A stretch of 45,254 nucleotides of DNA, taken from contig NZ_FVZL01000024.1 of NCBI RefSeq assembly GCF_900168295.1, positions 1-45,254 of the forward strand, given 5' to 3'. Both the position numbers and the translations under genes were made by a program. The stretch comes from Arthrobacter sp. P2b (GTDB taxonomy: Bacteria > Actinomycetota > Actinomycetes > Actinomycetales > Micrococcaceae). A model generated the notes under the pieces. The model did not search any database, was not told where the DNA came from, and was given only the letters and a program-made list of their open reading frames with translations. Below are positions 25,809-34,828 of this stretch, in pieces; position 1 is the stretch's first letter; each line of letters begins with the position of its first letter.

Positions 25809-26660
25809 TCATGCCGAGGACGTCCCTACCTTCGCAGTCCCGGGCCTCGCTATGTGCTTGGCGCGGGCGAGTGTCGTGCGGGCGTGCCGCAGGACGGGTT
25901 CGTCCACCATCCGTCCTTCGAAGGTGAATACCCCGCCTGACTGCCCGGCGGCGGCGAGCATCCGCCGGGCCTGCTCCACCTCGGCAGGAGCCGGGATGAA
26001 GGACTCGCGAATGATGGGCATCTGGCCGGGATGGATGGACGCCTTGGCTGCGAAGCCGGAGGCGACAGCATCGTCGGATTCGGCTTTGAGCCCGGTCAGG
26101 TCGGCAATGTCCAGGTAGACAGAGTCCAGTGCCGCTTTCCCGGCCGCGCTTGCGGCGAGCAGCACGTGCGACCGGGCGTGCAGGGCCACGTCCCGGTACC
26201 GGCCGTCGGGCCGGCGGCTGGACGTGCCGCCCAGTGAGGCGACCAGGTCTTCCGCACCCCACATGAGGGCCGCCACATTGGGTGCTGCCGCAATGCACGG
26301 CGCGTTGATGATGCCTCTGGCTGTTTCACACAGGGCCACCAGCGAGTAGTTGGCCAGCTGTGCCAGCGACTCTGGCTCCTCGGTCTTGGCCAGCATGACG
26401 TACCTGTAGCGGGTCTGCTGGAGTGCGTGCAGGTCCATTGCGAAGTCGTCGGTGTCCGCCGGGTTGATCCTGACGATGGTCCGGTCCGGGTCCATGGGGT
26501 TCGCAATGAGGGTTTGCCGTGCCTGTTCCCGGTCCCCGGGGGCCACGGCGTCCTCGAGGTCCAAGATGACTGCGTCAGCCCGATCCATCGCCTTGCCGTA
26601 GCGGTCCGGGCGGTCGGCGGGGCAGAAGAGGATCGCCGGGCCCATCTCAAAGGCTGCCAC
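25809..26660 (-). CDS. HpcH/HpaI aldolase / CitE-like beta-hydroxyacyl-CoA lyase
   Basis: A 283-residue TIM-barrel lyase. Family landmarks are PAILFCPADRPDRYGKAM, AVILDLEDAVAPGDRE (metal and phosphate site), RTIVRINPADTDDFAMDL, ALCETARGIINA (catalytic Glu/Arg area) and MWGAEDLVASLGG. Such enzymes cleave malyl-, citramalyl- or 3-hydroxy-3-methylglutaryl-type CoA esters. The M. tuberculosis homologue next to accA1/accD1 (Rv2498c) acts on leucine- and itaconate-derived CoA esters (established for that organism). GTG 26660 lies five bases after AGGAG and two bases after the MaoC stop. It is the last gene of accD-accA-maoC-citE. Confidence 0.9.
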   Translation of the reverse strand: MAAFEMGPAILFCPADRPDRYGKAMDRADAVILDLEDAVAPGDREQARQTLIANPMDPDRTIVRINPADTDDFAMDLHALQQTRYRYVMLAKTEEPESLAQLANYSLVALCETARGIINAPCIAAAPNVAALMWGAEDLVASLGGTSSRRPDGRYRDVALHARSHVLLAASAAGKAALDSVYLDIADLTGLKAESDDAVASGFAAKASIHPGQMPIIRESFIPAPAEVEQARRMLAAAGQSGGVFTFEGRMVDEPVLRHARTTLARAKHIARPGTAKVGTSSA

Positions 26661-26662
26661 GG

Positions 26663-27175
26663 CTACTCCTGTCCGGCTGATACGGTGACTTCGTGCGCCT
26701 CGCGTGTCCACATCAGGCAGGTGCGTGTTGCTTCCGCCACTACGACACCGTCCTGGTTGCGGCCGGTGTGCTTCATGCCCACCACTCCCTGGCCGGGGCG
26801 GGAGGCGGACCGCCGGACCTCTGTCACTTCCGTTTCGGTGTACAGGGTGTCGCCGTGGAACATCGGATGCGGGAAGCGGACGTCCGTGAGGCCAAGCTGG
26901 CCGATGATGGTTCCTTCCGTCATCTGGGGCACGGACTGGCCGATCATGGTGCCCAGGGTGAAGAGGGAGTTCATGAGCCTTTGGCCGAAGGGCTGGGTGG
27001 CACTCCACGCAGCATCCAGGTGCAGGCCCTGGTTGTTCATGGTCAACGAGGTGAAAAGGACATTGTCCGTTTCCGTGAGGGTGCGGCCGGGCCTGTGGGC
27101 GTAGACCGTGCCTTCCTGGAGTTCATCAAGGTAGAGACCGCGCTGCTGGATGCGTTTAGTGTCCGTGGTGTCCAT
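26663..27175 (-). CDS. MaoC-family acyl-CoA hydratase
   Basis: A 170-residue single hot-dog dehydratase/hydratase. The motif TDNVLFTSLTMNNQGLHLDA (Asp...His) and the following PFGQRLMNSLFTLGTMIG are typical of mesaconyl-/itaconyl-CoA hydratase-like MaoC proteins found beside CitE, for example Rv2499c in M. tuberculosis. It probably hydrates a branched unsaturated CoA ester, such as a methylglutaconyl- or itaconyl-CoA, to give the substrate of the adjacent lyase. The start ATG 27175 lies four bases after the accA stop and two bases separate its stop from citE, so the three are translated from one message. Confidence 0.9.
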   Translation of the reverse strand: MDTTDTKRIQQRGLYLDELQEGTVYAHRPGRTLTETDNVLFTSLTMNNQGLHLDAAWSATQPFGQRLMNSLFTLGTMIGQSVPQMTEGTIIGQLGLTDVRFPHPMFHGDTLYTETEVTEVRRSASRPGQGVVGMKHTGRNQDGVVVAEATRTCLMWTREAHEVTVSAGQE

Positions 27176-27179
27176 GGGA

Positions 27180-29276
27180 TTATCCCTTCACTTCTTCGAG
27201 CTGTTGCGTCGCCGCCGTTTCGGCGGTCACAGGGTCTCTGTCGCCGTCCCCGGTCTCAAGAGAGAGCGACTCCACGGTTGCCACGATCTGCGCGGCTTTG
27301 ACCAGGTCGCCCGCCTTCAGGCTCAACCGCACGACGCCGGAGACCGGAGCCGTGAGCTGGTGCTCCATCTTCATCGCCTCGATGGACAGCAACGGCTGCC
27401 CCGCCTCCACGAGCTCCAGGTCCACGACGGCGACGGCGATAACTGTGCCGGGCATGGGCGAACGGACTTCTGGGGAGGCTGCGCCTGCGTCGCGTTCCAG
27501 GGAGGCGAGGCGGCGCTGGAGCCGCTCCTGCCGGCTGAGCCGCCGGGCAGCGCCGCTCCATCCGGCGATGCCGAGCCACGCGGTGCCGTCGGCGGCGACG
27601 GCGACGGCCACCCGCCGCCGGGTGCCGTTCACTGAGGCTGAGCCATCGGCAAGGGTCTTGACGCGGAACGGCTCACCGTCGATGCCGAACGTCCGGCCCT
27701 CCGCGTCCCGGCTGACGGTGACGGTGTGCGTCTGGCCGTAAACTTCCAGATGGATCGACGCCGGCACATTGCCGCTGACCCGCCAGCCGTCCCCGGTGCC
27801 CCAGGGACCGGGAGCGTCCGGCTGGCTGGTCATCAAAGCGTGGGCCACGAGGGCAAGGTCCTCTGCGCTGAAAGTCCGGAACGGCATGGAAGCGATTTTG
27901 CGGTCGATCAGGGTGGTGTCCAGGCGCCCTGCGGCGACGTCCTCGTCGGCAATGAGCAGCCGCAGGTATTCGACGTTTGTCCTAACACCCAGCAGGACCG
28001 TGTCGGCGAGGGCACGGTCCAGCACGTCGAGTGCCTGTTTGCGGTCCGTGTTCCACACGATGACCTTGGCGACCATCGGGTCATAGTGCGGTGAGACCTC
28101 CAGGTCCTGGGTGAGGGAGCTGTCCACCCGGACGCCGGGACCGGAAGGTTCCCGGATCTGCAGCAGCCGGCCGATGGACGGCATGAAGCCATGAGCTGGG
28201 TCTTCGGCGTAGACGCGCGCTTCGATCGCGTGCCCTTCGAGCTTGACGTCGGACTGGGCGACGGTGAGGACCTCACCTGCGGCGATCCGGACCTGCCATT
28301 CGACCAGGTCCAGCCGTTCGCCGTTGACGCGGACGACCTCTTCGGTGACGGGATGCTCCACCTGGAGACGGGTGTTCATTTCCATGAAGAAGAACTCGTC
28401 CGGGGCCTCGTCGGAGACCAGAAACTCCACGGTGCCGGCGCCGACATAGTTCACCGAACAGGCGGCGTCAACCGCCGCCGCGCCGATCCGTGCCCGGATT
28501 TCGGCGCCGTTGGGCAAGCCCTGGAGCAGCGGCGCGGGTGCTTCCTCGATGACCTTCTGGTGCCGGCGCTGCAGGGAGCACTCACGCTCGCCCAGGTGGA
28601 TGGTGTTGCCGTGACGGTCGGCGAGGATCTGGACCTCGATGTGCCGGGGGGAGCGGACCAGCCGTTCCAGGAACAGCGTGTCGTCGCCGAAGGAGCTCTT
28701 GGCGACGCGCCGGGCGGTTTCCAGGGTGGCCGGCAGATCCTCGGCCCGCTCCACCACGTGCATGCCCTTGCCGCCACCACCGGCTGAGGGCTTGATCAGC
28801 AGCGGGAAGCCGATGCCGGCCGCAGCCTCGATCAGCTGCTCATTGTTCAGTCCGGGTTCGGCGATGCCCGGAACCACGGGAACGCCGTGCGCGACCACGT
28901 GGTTCTTGGAGCGGATCTTGTCCCCCATCATGTTGATGGAATGGACGTCCGGACCGATGAAGGCAATCCCTGCATCCACCAAAGCACGCGCGAACTCAAC
29001 ATTTTCCGAGAGGAAGCCATAGCCCGGGTGCACAGCCTGGGCCCCGGTGCGGCGGCAGGCATCCACCAAGGCATCAATCTTGAGGTAACTTTCCGCCGCA
29101 GCGGCGGGTCCGATGCATATCGAGACGTCCGCCTCCCGAACGTGGCGTGCGTCAGCGTCGGCCTCTGAGTATACGGCGACGGATGTTATTCCGAGACGAC
29201 GCAAGGTACGGATAACGCGGCAAGCGATTTCGCCGCGGTTGGCGACCAGCACGGTGTCGAAGATTCTGGTGGTCAT
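27180..29276 (-). CDS. Acyl-CoA carboxylase alpha subunit (biotin carboxylase + BCCP)
   Basis: A 698-residue biotin enzyme. The N-terminal biotin carboxylase opens with VLVANRGEIACRVIRTL, the glycine-rich ATP loop is GGGGKGMHVV, and the active-site block is FFFMEMNTRLQVEHPVTEEV. A linker domain (BT-like) follows, then a C-terminal biotinyl domain whose EAMKM motif places the biotinylated lysine at K636. The size and layout match methylcrotonyl-CoA carboxylase alpha subunits rather than shorter acetyl-CoA carboxylase BC proteins. ATG 29276 follows AAGGAAG. It lies 35 bp after accD and directly before maoC, as in the leucine-degradation clusters of mycobacteria. The acyl-CoA substrate is inferred, not shown. 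Confidence 0.93.
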   Translation of the reverse strand: MTTRIFDTVLVANRGEIACRVIRTLRRLGITSVAVYSEADADARHVREADVSICIGPAAAAESYLKIDALVDACRRTGAQAVHPGYGFLSENVEFARALVDAGIAFIGPDVHSINMMGDKIRSKNHVVAHGVPVVPGIAEPGLNNEQLIEAAAGIGFPLLIKPSAGGGGKGMHVVERAEDLPATLETARRVAKSSFGDDTLFLERLVRSPRHIEVQILADRHGNTIHLGERECSLQRRHQKVIEEAPAPLLQGLPNGAEIRARIGAAAVDAACSVNYVGAGTVEFLVSDEAPDEFFFMEMNTRLQVEHPVTEEVVRVNGERLDLVEWQVRIAAGEVLTVAQSDVKLEGHAIEARVYAEDPAHGFMPSIGRLLQIREPSGPGVRVDSSLTQDLEVSPHYDPMVAKVIVWNTDRKQALDVLDRALADTVLLGVRTNVEYLRLLIADEDVAAGRLDTTLIDRKIASMPFRTFSAEDLALVAHALMTSQPDAPGPWGTGDGWRVSGNVPASIHLEVYGQTHTVTVSRDAEGRTFGIDGEPFRVKTLADGSASVNGTRRRVAVAVAADGTAWLGIAGWSGAARRLSRQERLQRRLASLERDAGAASPEVRSPMPGTVIAVAVVDLELVEAGQPLLSIEAMKMEHQLTAPVSGVVRLSLKAGDLVKAAQIVATVESLSLETGDGDRDPVTAETAATQQLEEVKG

Positions 29277-29311
29277 GTCGGTGCTTCCTTGCGCTGGTTT
29301 GGTCATGGCGG

Positions 29312-30922
29312 TCACATCCGGAACAGGCCGAAGGAGGTCTCCGGCAGCGGGGTGCGGGAGACAGCGTCGAGCGCCATGCCCAGCACTCGGCGCGTGTCAA
29401 CGGGGTCGATGATTCCGTCGTCCCAGAGGCGGGCGGTGGAGTAGTACGGGCTGCCCTGGTCCTCGAACTGCTGTTTCACGGGTGCCTTAAATGCCGCTTC
29501 ATCTTCTGGAGACCATTCCTCGCCGGCAGCCTCGTACTGGTCGCGTTTGACCGTGGCGAGCACACTGGAGGCCTGGTTGCCGCCCATCACGGAGATCCGG
29601 GATGCTGGCCACATCCACAGGAACCGCGGCGAGTAGGCCCGCCCGCACATGGAGTAGTTCCCGGCGCCGAAGGATCCGCCGATCACCACGGTCAGCTTGG
29701 GCACCCGGACGGTGGCGACAGCGGTGACCATCTTGGCGCCGTTTTTGGCGATGCCGCCGTGCTCATAGTCCTTCCCGACCATAAATCCGGAGAGGTTCTG
29801 CAGGAAGACCAGCGGGATGCCGCGCTGGTCACAGAGTTCGATGAAATGCGCGCCCTTGAGGGCGGACTCGCTGAACAGCACGCCGTTGTTGGCCACGATC
29901 CCTACGGGGTGGCCGTGCAGCCTGGCGAATCCGGTGACCAGGGTGGTGCCGTAGTTGGCCTTGAACTCATGGAATTCGCTGCCGTCCACCAAGCGGGAGA
30001 TCACCTCGCGGACATCGTACTGCTCGTTCACGTCAACCGGAACCACGTCGTACAGTTCCTGCGGGTCTGCGACAGGTGGCAGCACGACCTCGGACACTTC
30101 CCAGACGGGATCGGCGGGCTTCGGCAGGGTGGAAACGATGTCCCGGATGATCTGCAGGGCGTGCTCGTCATTTTCGGCCAGATGGTCCGTGACACCGGAG
30201 ATCTTTGAATGGACCTCGCCGCCGCCGAGCTCCTCCGGTGTTACGATTTCGCCGATGGCCGCTTTCACCAGTGGCGGACCGCCCAGGAAGATGGTGCCCT
30301 GGTTGCGGACGATCACTGTCTCATCACTCATCGCCGGAACGTAAGCGCCGCCAGCGGTGCACGACCCCATTACTGACGCGATCTGCGGGATACCCGCTGC
30401 GGACATTTTGGCCTGGTTGTAGAAGATGCGGCCGAAGTGCTCCTTGTCAGGGAAGACCTCATCCTGCATGGGCAGAAACGCCCCGCCGGAGTCCACGAGG
30501 TAAATGCAGGGCAGCCGGTTCTCCAGCGCGATCTCCTGCGCCCGGAGGTGCTTCTTCACCGTCATCGGAAAGTATGTTCCACCCTTGACCGTGGCGTCAT
30601 TGGAGATGACCAACACCTGGCGGCCATGTACCACACCGACTCCTGCGATAACACCCGCACCAGGGGCCTCGTCGTTGTACAACCCGTTTGCCGCAAGGGG
30701 GGCAATCTCCAGGAACGGGCTGCCTTCATCCAGCAGGTAGTCAATGCGGTCCCGGGGCAGGAGCTTTCCGCGGGCAACGTGCCGCTCCCTTGATTTCTCC
30801 GGGCCTCCCAGGGCCGTCCGGGCTAGCCGTTGCCTCAAGTCCTCGGCCAGTGCTTGTTGCGCGATGGCATTCTCAGGCCATCTCGTTTCTGACGACACGA
30901 GGCTGCCGGTCTGTGTTCTCAC
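29312..30922 (-). CDS. Acyl-CoA carboxylase beta subunit (methylcrotonyl-CoA type)
   Basis: A 536-residue carboxyltransferase that transfers CO2 from biotin to an acyl-CoA. Motifs NDATVKGGTYFPMTVKKHLR, CIYLVDSGGAFLPMQDEVFP, MGSCTAGGAYVPAMSDE and the C-terminal GGSFGAGNYSMCGRAYSPRF are those of the methylcrotonyl-CoA carboxylase beta subunit, so a branched enoyl-CoA is the likely substrate. GTG 30922, after GGAGAAGAGAAC, is preferred over GTG 30955, which lacks a ribosome site. First gene of the accD-accA-maoC-citE operon; its promoter must lie in the 303 bp before the upstream acyl-CoA ligase stop. No TetR gene, often present here in relatives, is found immediately upstream. Confidence 0.92.
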   Translation of the reverse strand: MRTQTGSLVSSETRWPENAIAQQALAEDLRQRLARTALGGPEKSRERHVARGKLLPRDRIDYLLDEGSPFLEIAPLAANGLYNDEAPGAGVIAGVGVVHGRQVLVISNDATVKGGTYFPMTVKKHLRAQEIALENRLPCIYLVDSGGAFLPMQDEVFPDKEHFGRIFYNQAKMSAAGIPQIASVMGSCTAGGAYVPAMSDETVIVRNQGTIFLGGPPLVKAAIGEIVTPEELGGGEVHSKISGVTDHLAENDEHALQIIRDIVSTLPKPADPVWEVSEVVLPPVADPQELYDVVPVDVNEQYDVREVISRLVDGSEFHEFKANYGTTLVTGFARLHGHPVGIVANNGVLFSESALKGAHFIELCDQRGIPLVFLQNLSGFMVGKDYEHGGIAKNGAKMVTAVATVRVPKLTVVIGGSFGAGNYSMCGRAYSPRFLWMWPASRISVMGGNQASSVLATVKRDQYEAAGEEWSPEDEAAFKAPVKQQFEDQGSPYYSTARLWDDGIIDPVDTRRVLGMALDAVSRTPLPETSFGLFRM

Positions 30923-31225
30923 CTGTTCTCTTCTCCAATCAGGGAAACTTGCCACAACTTTTCAGCGAGCCCGTTGTCTCTCTCGTGTGTGGTCGTTACG
31001 CTTCGGCTGTCGCCGGTGCTTGAATACTTGGTTACGGGGCAGCTCGATGGAGCGTGCGGAGAAAAGGCATGGAAGTTACCGTTTTCGACGACGTGACGGC
31101 TCTTTAAGCGGTTCGGGGGCTGTCCAGTGAACTGTGGGGGCCAGGGCCGGTGGTCCCGTTTTCTCCGCGCTGGTTCCGCACCTCCGGGCCGAGTGGCCCG
31201 CGCTAGAGGTGCGGTTCGATACTGG
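30923..31225. other. accD promoter region
   Basis: No gene recognised. This interval separates the ligase stop from the accD start on the same strand and should carry the accD promoter. No dyad operator stronger than chance was found, and no GACA-N3-TGTC site. Confidence 0.5.
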
Positions 31226-32794
31226 TCAGCTTGCGGGGGTGGGGGTAGCTTCGAGCTTTCGGCGCATTATCTTCCCGCTCGATGTCGTCGGCAGGCGGTC
31301 GACCAAGTGTATTTTTTTCGGAACTTTGTACGCTGCCAATCGAGTGCGACAGTAGGCGATCAGCTCGTCCGTATCGGCTTTTTGGCCAGGGGCCGGAACC
31401 ACGTAGGCGTGCGCGATTTCACCCTTAAGTTCGTCGGGCCTCCGGCCCACGCCGACCATAGCCACTGCCGGATGCCCTATCAGGACTCTTTCGATTTCGG
31501 CCGGGTAGACGTTATACCCGCCTGTGACGATCATGTCCTTGAGCCGGTCGATGATATAGAAGTGGCCCACGCCGTCGTGTATGGAGATATCTCCGGTATG
31601 CAGCCAGCCGTCGGCATCGATGGTCTCTGCGGTAGCGGCAGGGTTGTTGAAATAGCCCATCATGACAATCGGGCCTCTGACCATGAGTTCGCCCGGTTCA
31701 TTCGGTGAACACTCCCTCGTGGGGTCATCGGGCCGCACGGCCTTGAGCTGCACCCCGGGAAGGGCTACACCCACTGAGCCCTGTGGGCCGGGAGCATGCA
31801 AGGCGTGGGTGGCGCCCAAGCCAGATATTTCGGTCATTCCCCAAAGCTCGAGCAGGGGTGCCCCGCTCCGGAGTTCCCATGCGTCAATGACGCTGGTGGC
31901 GATGGTCTGCCCCCCCACAGTGCTACGGGTCAGAGATGCGATGTCGGCTTTTTCCAGGGCAGCGTCCGCTAACATCATCGCGTACATCGCGGGCACGCCT
32001 TCGAACATCGTCGCGCGGTGCTCTTGAATGTGCATCAGGGCGAGGGAGGCATCAAAACGCTTCATCAGCACAACCTGGCCGCCCGCCATGAGTGTGCCAT
32101 TGATGACAACATTGCCGTAAACATGAGCCGCAGGAAGGGCCGAAACTACAACGTCGTCTGCACTGCGACCATGCATCGCGGCAGTGTAAGCACAGTTGAG
32201 GACAAGCGACCGATGCGACTGCATGGCCCCCTTCGGCCGGCCCGTTGTCCCTGATGTGTATGCGATGCACGCAAGGGCGTCGGAGTCCACCGGGTAGGGC
32301 GAAAACTGCGACCCGTCTTCCGCGAGCAGGACAGAGAACGACACCGCGTCTTTCACACCAGTTTCGAAGGTGACTACGAGGGCAAGTGTGTCAACGTCAT
32401 CCAGGGCGGCACTGACGGCTTCGAGCCGGTCGCCCGAGGCGATCAGGGCTTTGGCCCCAGAGTCCTTGAGGACAAAATTCACCTCTTCGCCGGTGAGCAT
32501 TACGTTGAGCGGGTTCACAACCGCACCGATCTTCAGCACGGCGTGGTAAGCCACTATCCATTCCCAGCGATTCGGGGCAAAAATTGCGACACGATCACCG
32601 GGATCAATCCCGCGACGGAGGAGACCTACCGCCACATTGCTGGACTCGCTATCAAGCTGCGCGAAAGTGTGCTGACGTTCATCGGTTACCAGCGCGGTCT
32701 TGTCTGGCCACCGCTTCGCAAGGCGAGGAAGCATCTGGCCAAGCCCATCAAGCGGCGGGAACATACGCTCTTGCGTCGTGCTCGTGGAAGTCAT
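31226..32794 (-). CDS. AMP-forming acyl-CoA synthetase
   Basis: A 522-residue ANL-superfamily ligase activating a carboxylic acid as acyl-AMP and then acyl-CoA. The P-loop IAYTSGTTGRPKGAMQSH, the A5 block LELWGMTEISG, the ATP-ribose block GWLHTGDISIHDGVGHFYI with DRLKDMIVTGGYNVYPAEIE, and the final PTTSSGKIMRRKL lysine are intact. ATG 32794 has AAGGAG eight bases upstream. It lies between the esterase gene and accD on the same strand but with gaps of about 300-370 bp on either side, so it probably has its own promoter. It could activate the acid released by the BVMO/esterase pair for the carboxylase branch (inference). Confidence 0.92.
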   Translation of the reverse strand: MTSTSTTQERMFPPLDGLGQMLPRLAKRWPDKTALVTDERQHTFAQLDSESSNVAVGLLRRGIDPGDRVAIFAPNRWEWIVAYHAVLKIGAVVNPLNVMLTGEEVNFVLKDSGAKALIASGDRLEAVSAALDDVDTLALVVTFETGVKDAVSFSVLLAEDGSQFSPYPVDSDALACIAYTSGTTGRPKGAMQSHRSLVLNCAYTAAMHGRSADDVVVSALPAAHVYGNVVINGTLMAGGQVVLMKRFDASLALMHIQEHRATMFEGVPAMYAMMLADAALEKADIASLTRSTVGGQTIATSVIDAWELRSGAPLLELWGMTEISGLGATHALHAPGPQGSVGVALPGVQLKAVRPDDPTRECSPNEPGELMVRGPIVMMGYFNNPAATAETIDADGWLHTGDISIHDGVGHFYIIDRLKDMIVTGGYNVYPAEIERVLIGHPAVAMVGVGRRPDELKGEIAHAYVVPAPGQKADTDELIAYCRTRLAAYKVPKKIHLVDRLPTTSSGKIMRRKLEATPTPAS

Positions 32795-33160
32795 GGCACA
32801 ACTCCTTCGTTGTAATGGGGCGTTGTTTAACGCATCCCCGTTCTAATAGGTGATTCCTCACCCGCGTCACCGGCGGTGGGTGGCTACAGAATGCCGAATG
32901 ATATACAACAGCATTTGTACCCCGCGTCCGAGCTACGTCGCTGGAGGTTGTATTCCTGCGCCACCAGCGCCCGGCATCTTCTGAGCCCTGCACTCCTGAT
33001 GCTCGGCTCAGTGAGCTGCAAACGGTGGTTCAGAGATGGTTGGGCTGCTGGTGGTCTTCGTCCCGGCCGGACCCGCAGCCGGTTGGCTACGGGACCGACC
33101 ACACTGGGCCTTGCTCGTACTTTGGGTGCCAGGTCGAGACGGCGGCCTAAGGGAGACGGC
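32795..33160. other. Ligase promoter / esterase downstream spacer
   Basis: No gene recognised. A small dyad GGTGA-TTCC-TCACC lies near 32849-32862. The interval contains the promoter of the minus-strand ligase; short frames on both strands show no family signature. Confidence 0.5.
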
Positions 33161-34144
33161 TTAGGAAGTGGCACCTTCCGTTGCTAACGCGTTGCGGGTA
33201 ACCAGCGCTCTATCGAGGAACCCGGTGATTGTGTCGCGGGCGCCTGCATACGCTGCCAGCGCGGGCAGGACGAAGAAGTCGTGGAATGACCCGTCGAACT
33301 GGGCGACCTCCACAGACGTTCCGGCGCTGTTGAGGAGTTCCGCGTAGTGAAGCCCGTCGTCGCGCAGCGGGTCATGTCCGGCGACGATGACGAGGGCCTG
33401 GGGGAGGTCGGCGAATGACTCCGCGTTTGCCGGGGTGGCCCGGGGGTCGATCCTGTCGGCTTCCGTGCTTAGGTATTGGTCCCAAAACCAGAGGGTGTCG
33501 GCGGCAGTCAACACAGGCGCGTTGGCATGTTGGATCCAGGAGGTCCGCTCAACTGCGTACTCCGTGGCGGGACATAGCAGCACTTGGGCAACCAGGGGCT
33601 TGTCGTGGCCGCGGTCTGAATGTGTGATAGCAGCTGAGATGTTGCCGCCTGCGCTGTCACCGCCTATTGCAATCAGCGCCGAATCCAGGCCCAGTTCCCC
33701 CGCATTGCCACGGAGCCAGGCCAAGGCTGCTTGGCAGTCCTCAAACGGGACCGGGAATTTGTGCTCGGGTGCCAGTCTGTAATCGACGGACGCCACGGCA
33801 ATGTTGTTCGTCCGCACGATGTCGCGGCAGAGGTAGTCGACCCCCCCGTCGATGGACCCCATCGTCCAGCCGCCGCCGTGAATGTAAAGCAGGACTGGCA
33901 CCGGGAGCTTCGAATCGGGCCGGTAGAGCCGTACCCGCACGTCTCCGTGGGGGCCGGGTGCTGCGTGTTCGGTCACCTGGTTGACCTCCGGGGCCGGCGG
34001 CGTTTGTGCTTCTGTTTGTGCAGCAAACGCCCGGACGCCTTCGACGCCCAATCCGGACAGGCCAGCCGGAAGGGCAACAGCGAACATATCGGCGACCGCC
34101 TGGGCGTCGGAGTCGAGCGGGGCGCTGGTGTGGTTGGTGGGCAT
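33161..34144 (-). CDS. Alpha/beta-hydrolase esterase, HSL family
   Basis: A 327-residue hormone-sensitive-lipase-type carboxylesterase. The oxyanion-hole motif HGGGW is at residues 89-93, the nucleophile elbow GGDSAGG at 161-167 (Ser164), the acid is in AGHDPLRDDG and the histidine in GSFHDFFVL. VASVDYRLAPEHKFPVPFED is a standard family block. The start ATG 34144 follows GAGGAG. No signal peptide is visible, so it is probably cytoplasmic. It lies 55 bp downstream of the NTF2-like gene and in the same direction as the BVMO; HSL esterases often hydrolyse the ester that a Baeyer-Villiger monooxygenase makes, which is the most likely role here. Confidence 0.92.
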   Translation of the reverse strand: MPTNHTSAPLDSDAQAVADMFAVALPAGLSGLGVEGVRAFAAQTEAQTPPAPEVNQVTEHAAPGPHGDVRVRLYRPDSKLPVPVLLYIHGGGWTMGSIDGGVDYLCRDIVRTNNIAVASVDYRLAPEHKFPVPFEDCQAALAWLRGNAGELGLDSALIAIGGDSAGGNISAAITHSDRGHDKPLVAQVLLCPATEYAVERTSWIQHANAPVLTAADTLWFWDQYLSTEADRIDPRATPANAESFADLPQALVIVAGHDPLRDDGLHYAELLNSAGTSVEVAQFDGSFHDFFVLPALAAYAGARDTITGFLDRALVTRNALATEGATS

Positions 34145-34199
34145 AATAGTTCTCCTCATCGGTTGGCGGACACAGGGTCCCGCGGTCAGGACTGGCTTG

Positions 34200-34592
34200 T
34201 CAGCCCAGCTTGCTGTTGTCCATCGTGTCGAATAGATTCTTCGTGTCGAAGACCTCGAGGACCTTAGTGATCTTGCCCTCAGCAGCCTCGATGACGATCG
34301 AGTAGCTGTTGCGGTACTGCTGGCCCCACCGGGTGATGGCGTTCATCGTGAAGACCATGCTGGCGTGCGTCTCAGTACCGAACGCGGCAAGGATCTCCGG
34401 CGTCATCTGTTCCGGATCGTAAAACTCGGTCATCACTTTTTTGAGCATCGCCTCGACGTTCTCGCGTCCGACGTGTGCCCCGCCAACGCCTTCCCAAAGG
34501 CTCACCGGAAGGTGCCATTCCACATCGTCGGCAAGATGGTCCAGGACTGCGGGGTAGGACATGTACGGAAGCAGTTCAAGGGCTGTGGTCAT
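34200..34592 (-). CDS. NTF2-like (SnoaL-type) protein
   Basis: A 130-residue protein with the cone-shaped alpha+beta-barrel fold of the NTF2/SnoaL superfamily. The helix PAVLDHLADDVEWHLPVSLW followed by HVGRENVEAMLKKVM is the usual N-terminal pattern, and KITKVLEVFDTKNLFDTM the usual C-terminal beta strands. The family includes ketosteroid isomerases, limonene-epoxide hydrolases, polyketide cyclases and non-catalytic binders; catalytic residues cannot be assigned by eye. ATG 34592 follows AAGGAG. It sits between the BVMO (with a possible small ORF) and the esterase, so it probably acts on the same ketone, alcohol or ester substrate. Confidence 0.8.
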   Translation of the reverse strand: MTTALELLPYMSYPAVLDHLADDVEWHLPVSLWEGVGGAHVGRENVEAMLKKVMTEFYDPEQMTPEILAAFGTETHASMVFTMNAITRWGQQYRNSYSIVIEAAEGKITKVLEVFDTKNLFDTMDNSKLG

Positions 34593-34656
34593 GTTGTCTC
34601 CTTGCAGGGGCCGGGTGTGCTTCTTCACACACCCGGCGGTTCAGTGGGTGATTAGG

Positions 34657-34806
34657 TCAGGCGGCAAAAGGGTCTATGGCAGCCGTGTGCTTCTCTTCGC
34701 GGAAGGCGTTGAATACAGCAATCGGGTCCAGGAACTCACGGACGTGCATCGGCGGCAGGACCTCCTGCCGGAAGGGGGCGGGTGTCAGGGGCGGTCCCGT
34801 TCGCAC
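34657..34806 (-). CDS. Possible 49-aa small protein between BVMO and NTF2 genes
   Basis: A GTG-started frame of 49 residues runs from 22 bases after the BVMO stop to 64 bases before the NTF2 gene. AGGG precedes the GTG by five bases. The peptide, ending VREFLDPIAVFNAFREEKH and TAAIDPFAA, has a GC-rich third codon position like neighbouring genes and an amphipathic C-terminal helix. An 18-bp palindrome (34753-34770) lies within it. I do not recognise the family. It could be a real small gene of the operon, a gene remnant, or a chance frame around a hairpin. Confidence 0.35.
   Translation of the reverse strand: MRTGPPLTPAPFRQEVLPPMHVREFLDPIAVFNAFREEKHTAAIDPFAA
34753..34770. repeat. Perfect 18-bp palindrome within the BVMO operon
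   Basis: CGGCAGGA and TCCTGCCG are separated by two bases, forming a GC-rich hairpin in the BVMO-NTF2 gap. It has no T-run, so a processing site or attenuator that lowers expression of downstream genes is more likely than a terminator. On the minus strand its top contains AGGAGG. Confidence 0.5.
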
Positions 34807-34828
34807 CTGCGCCCTAGTTGACGTGTCC

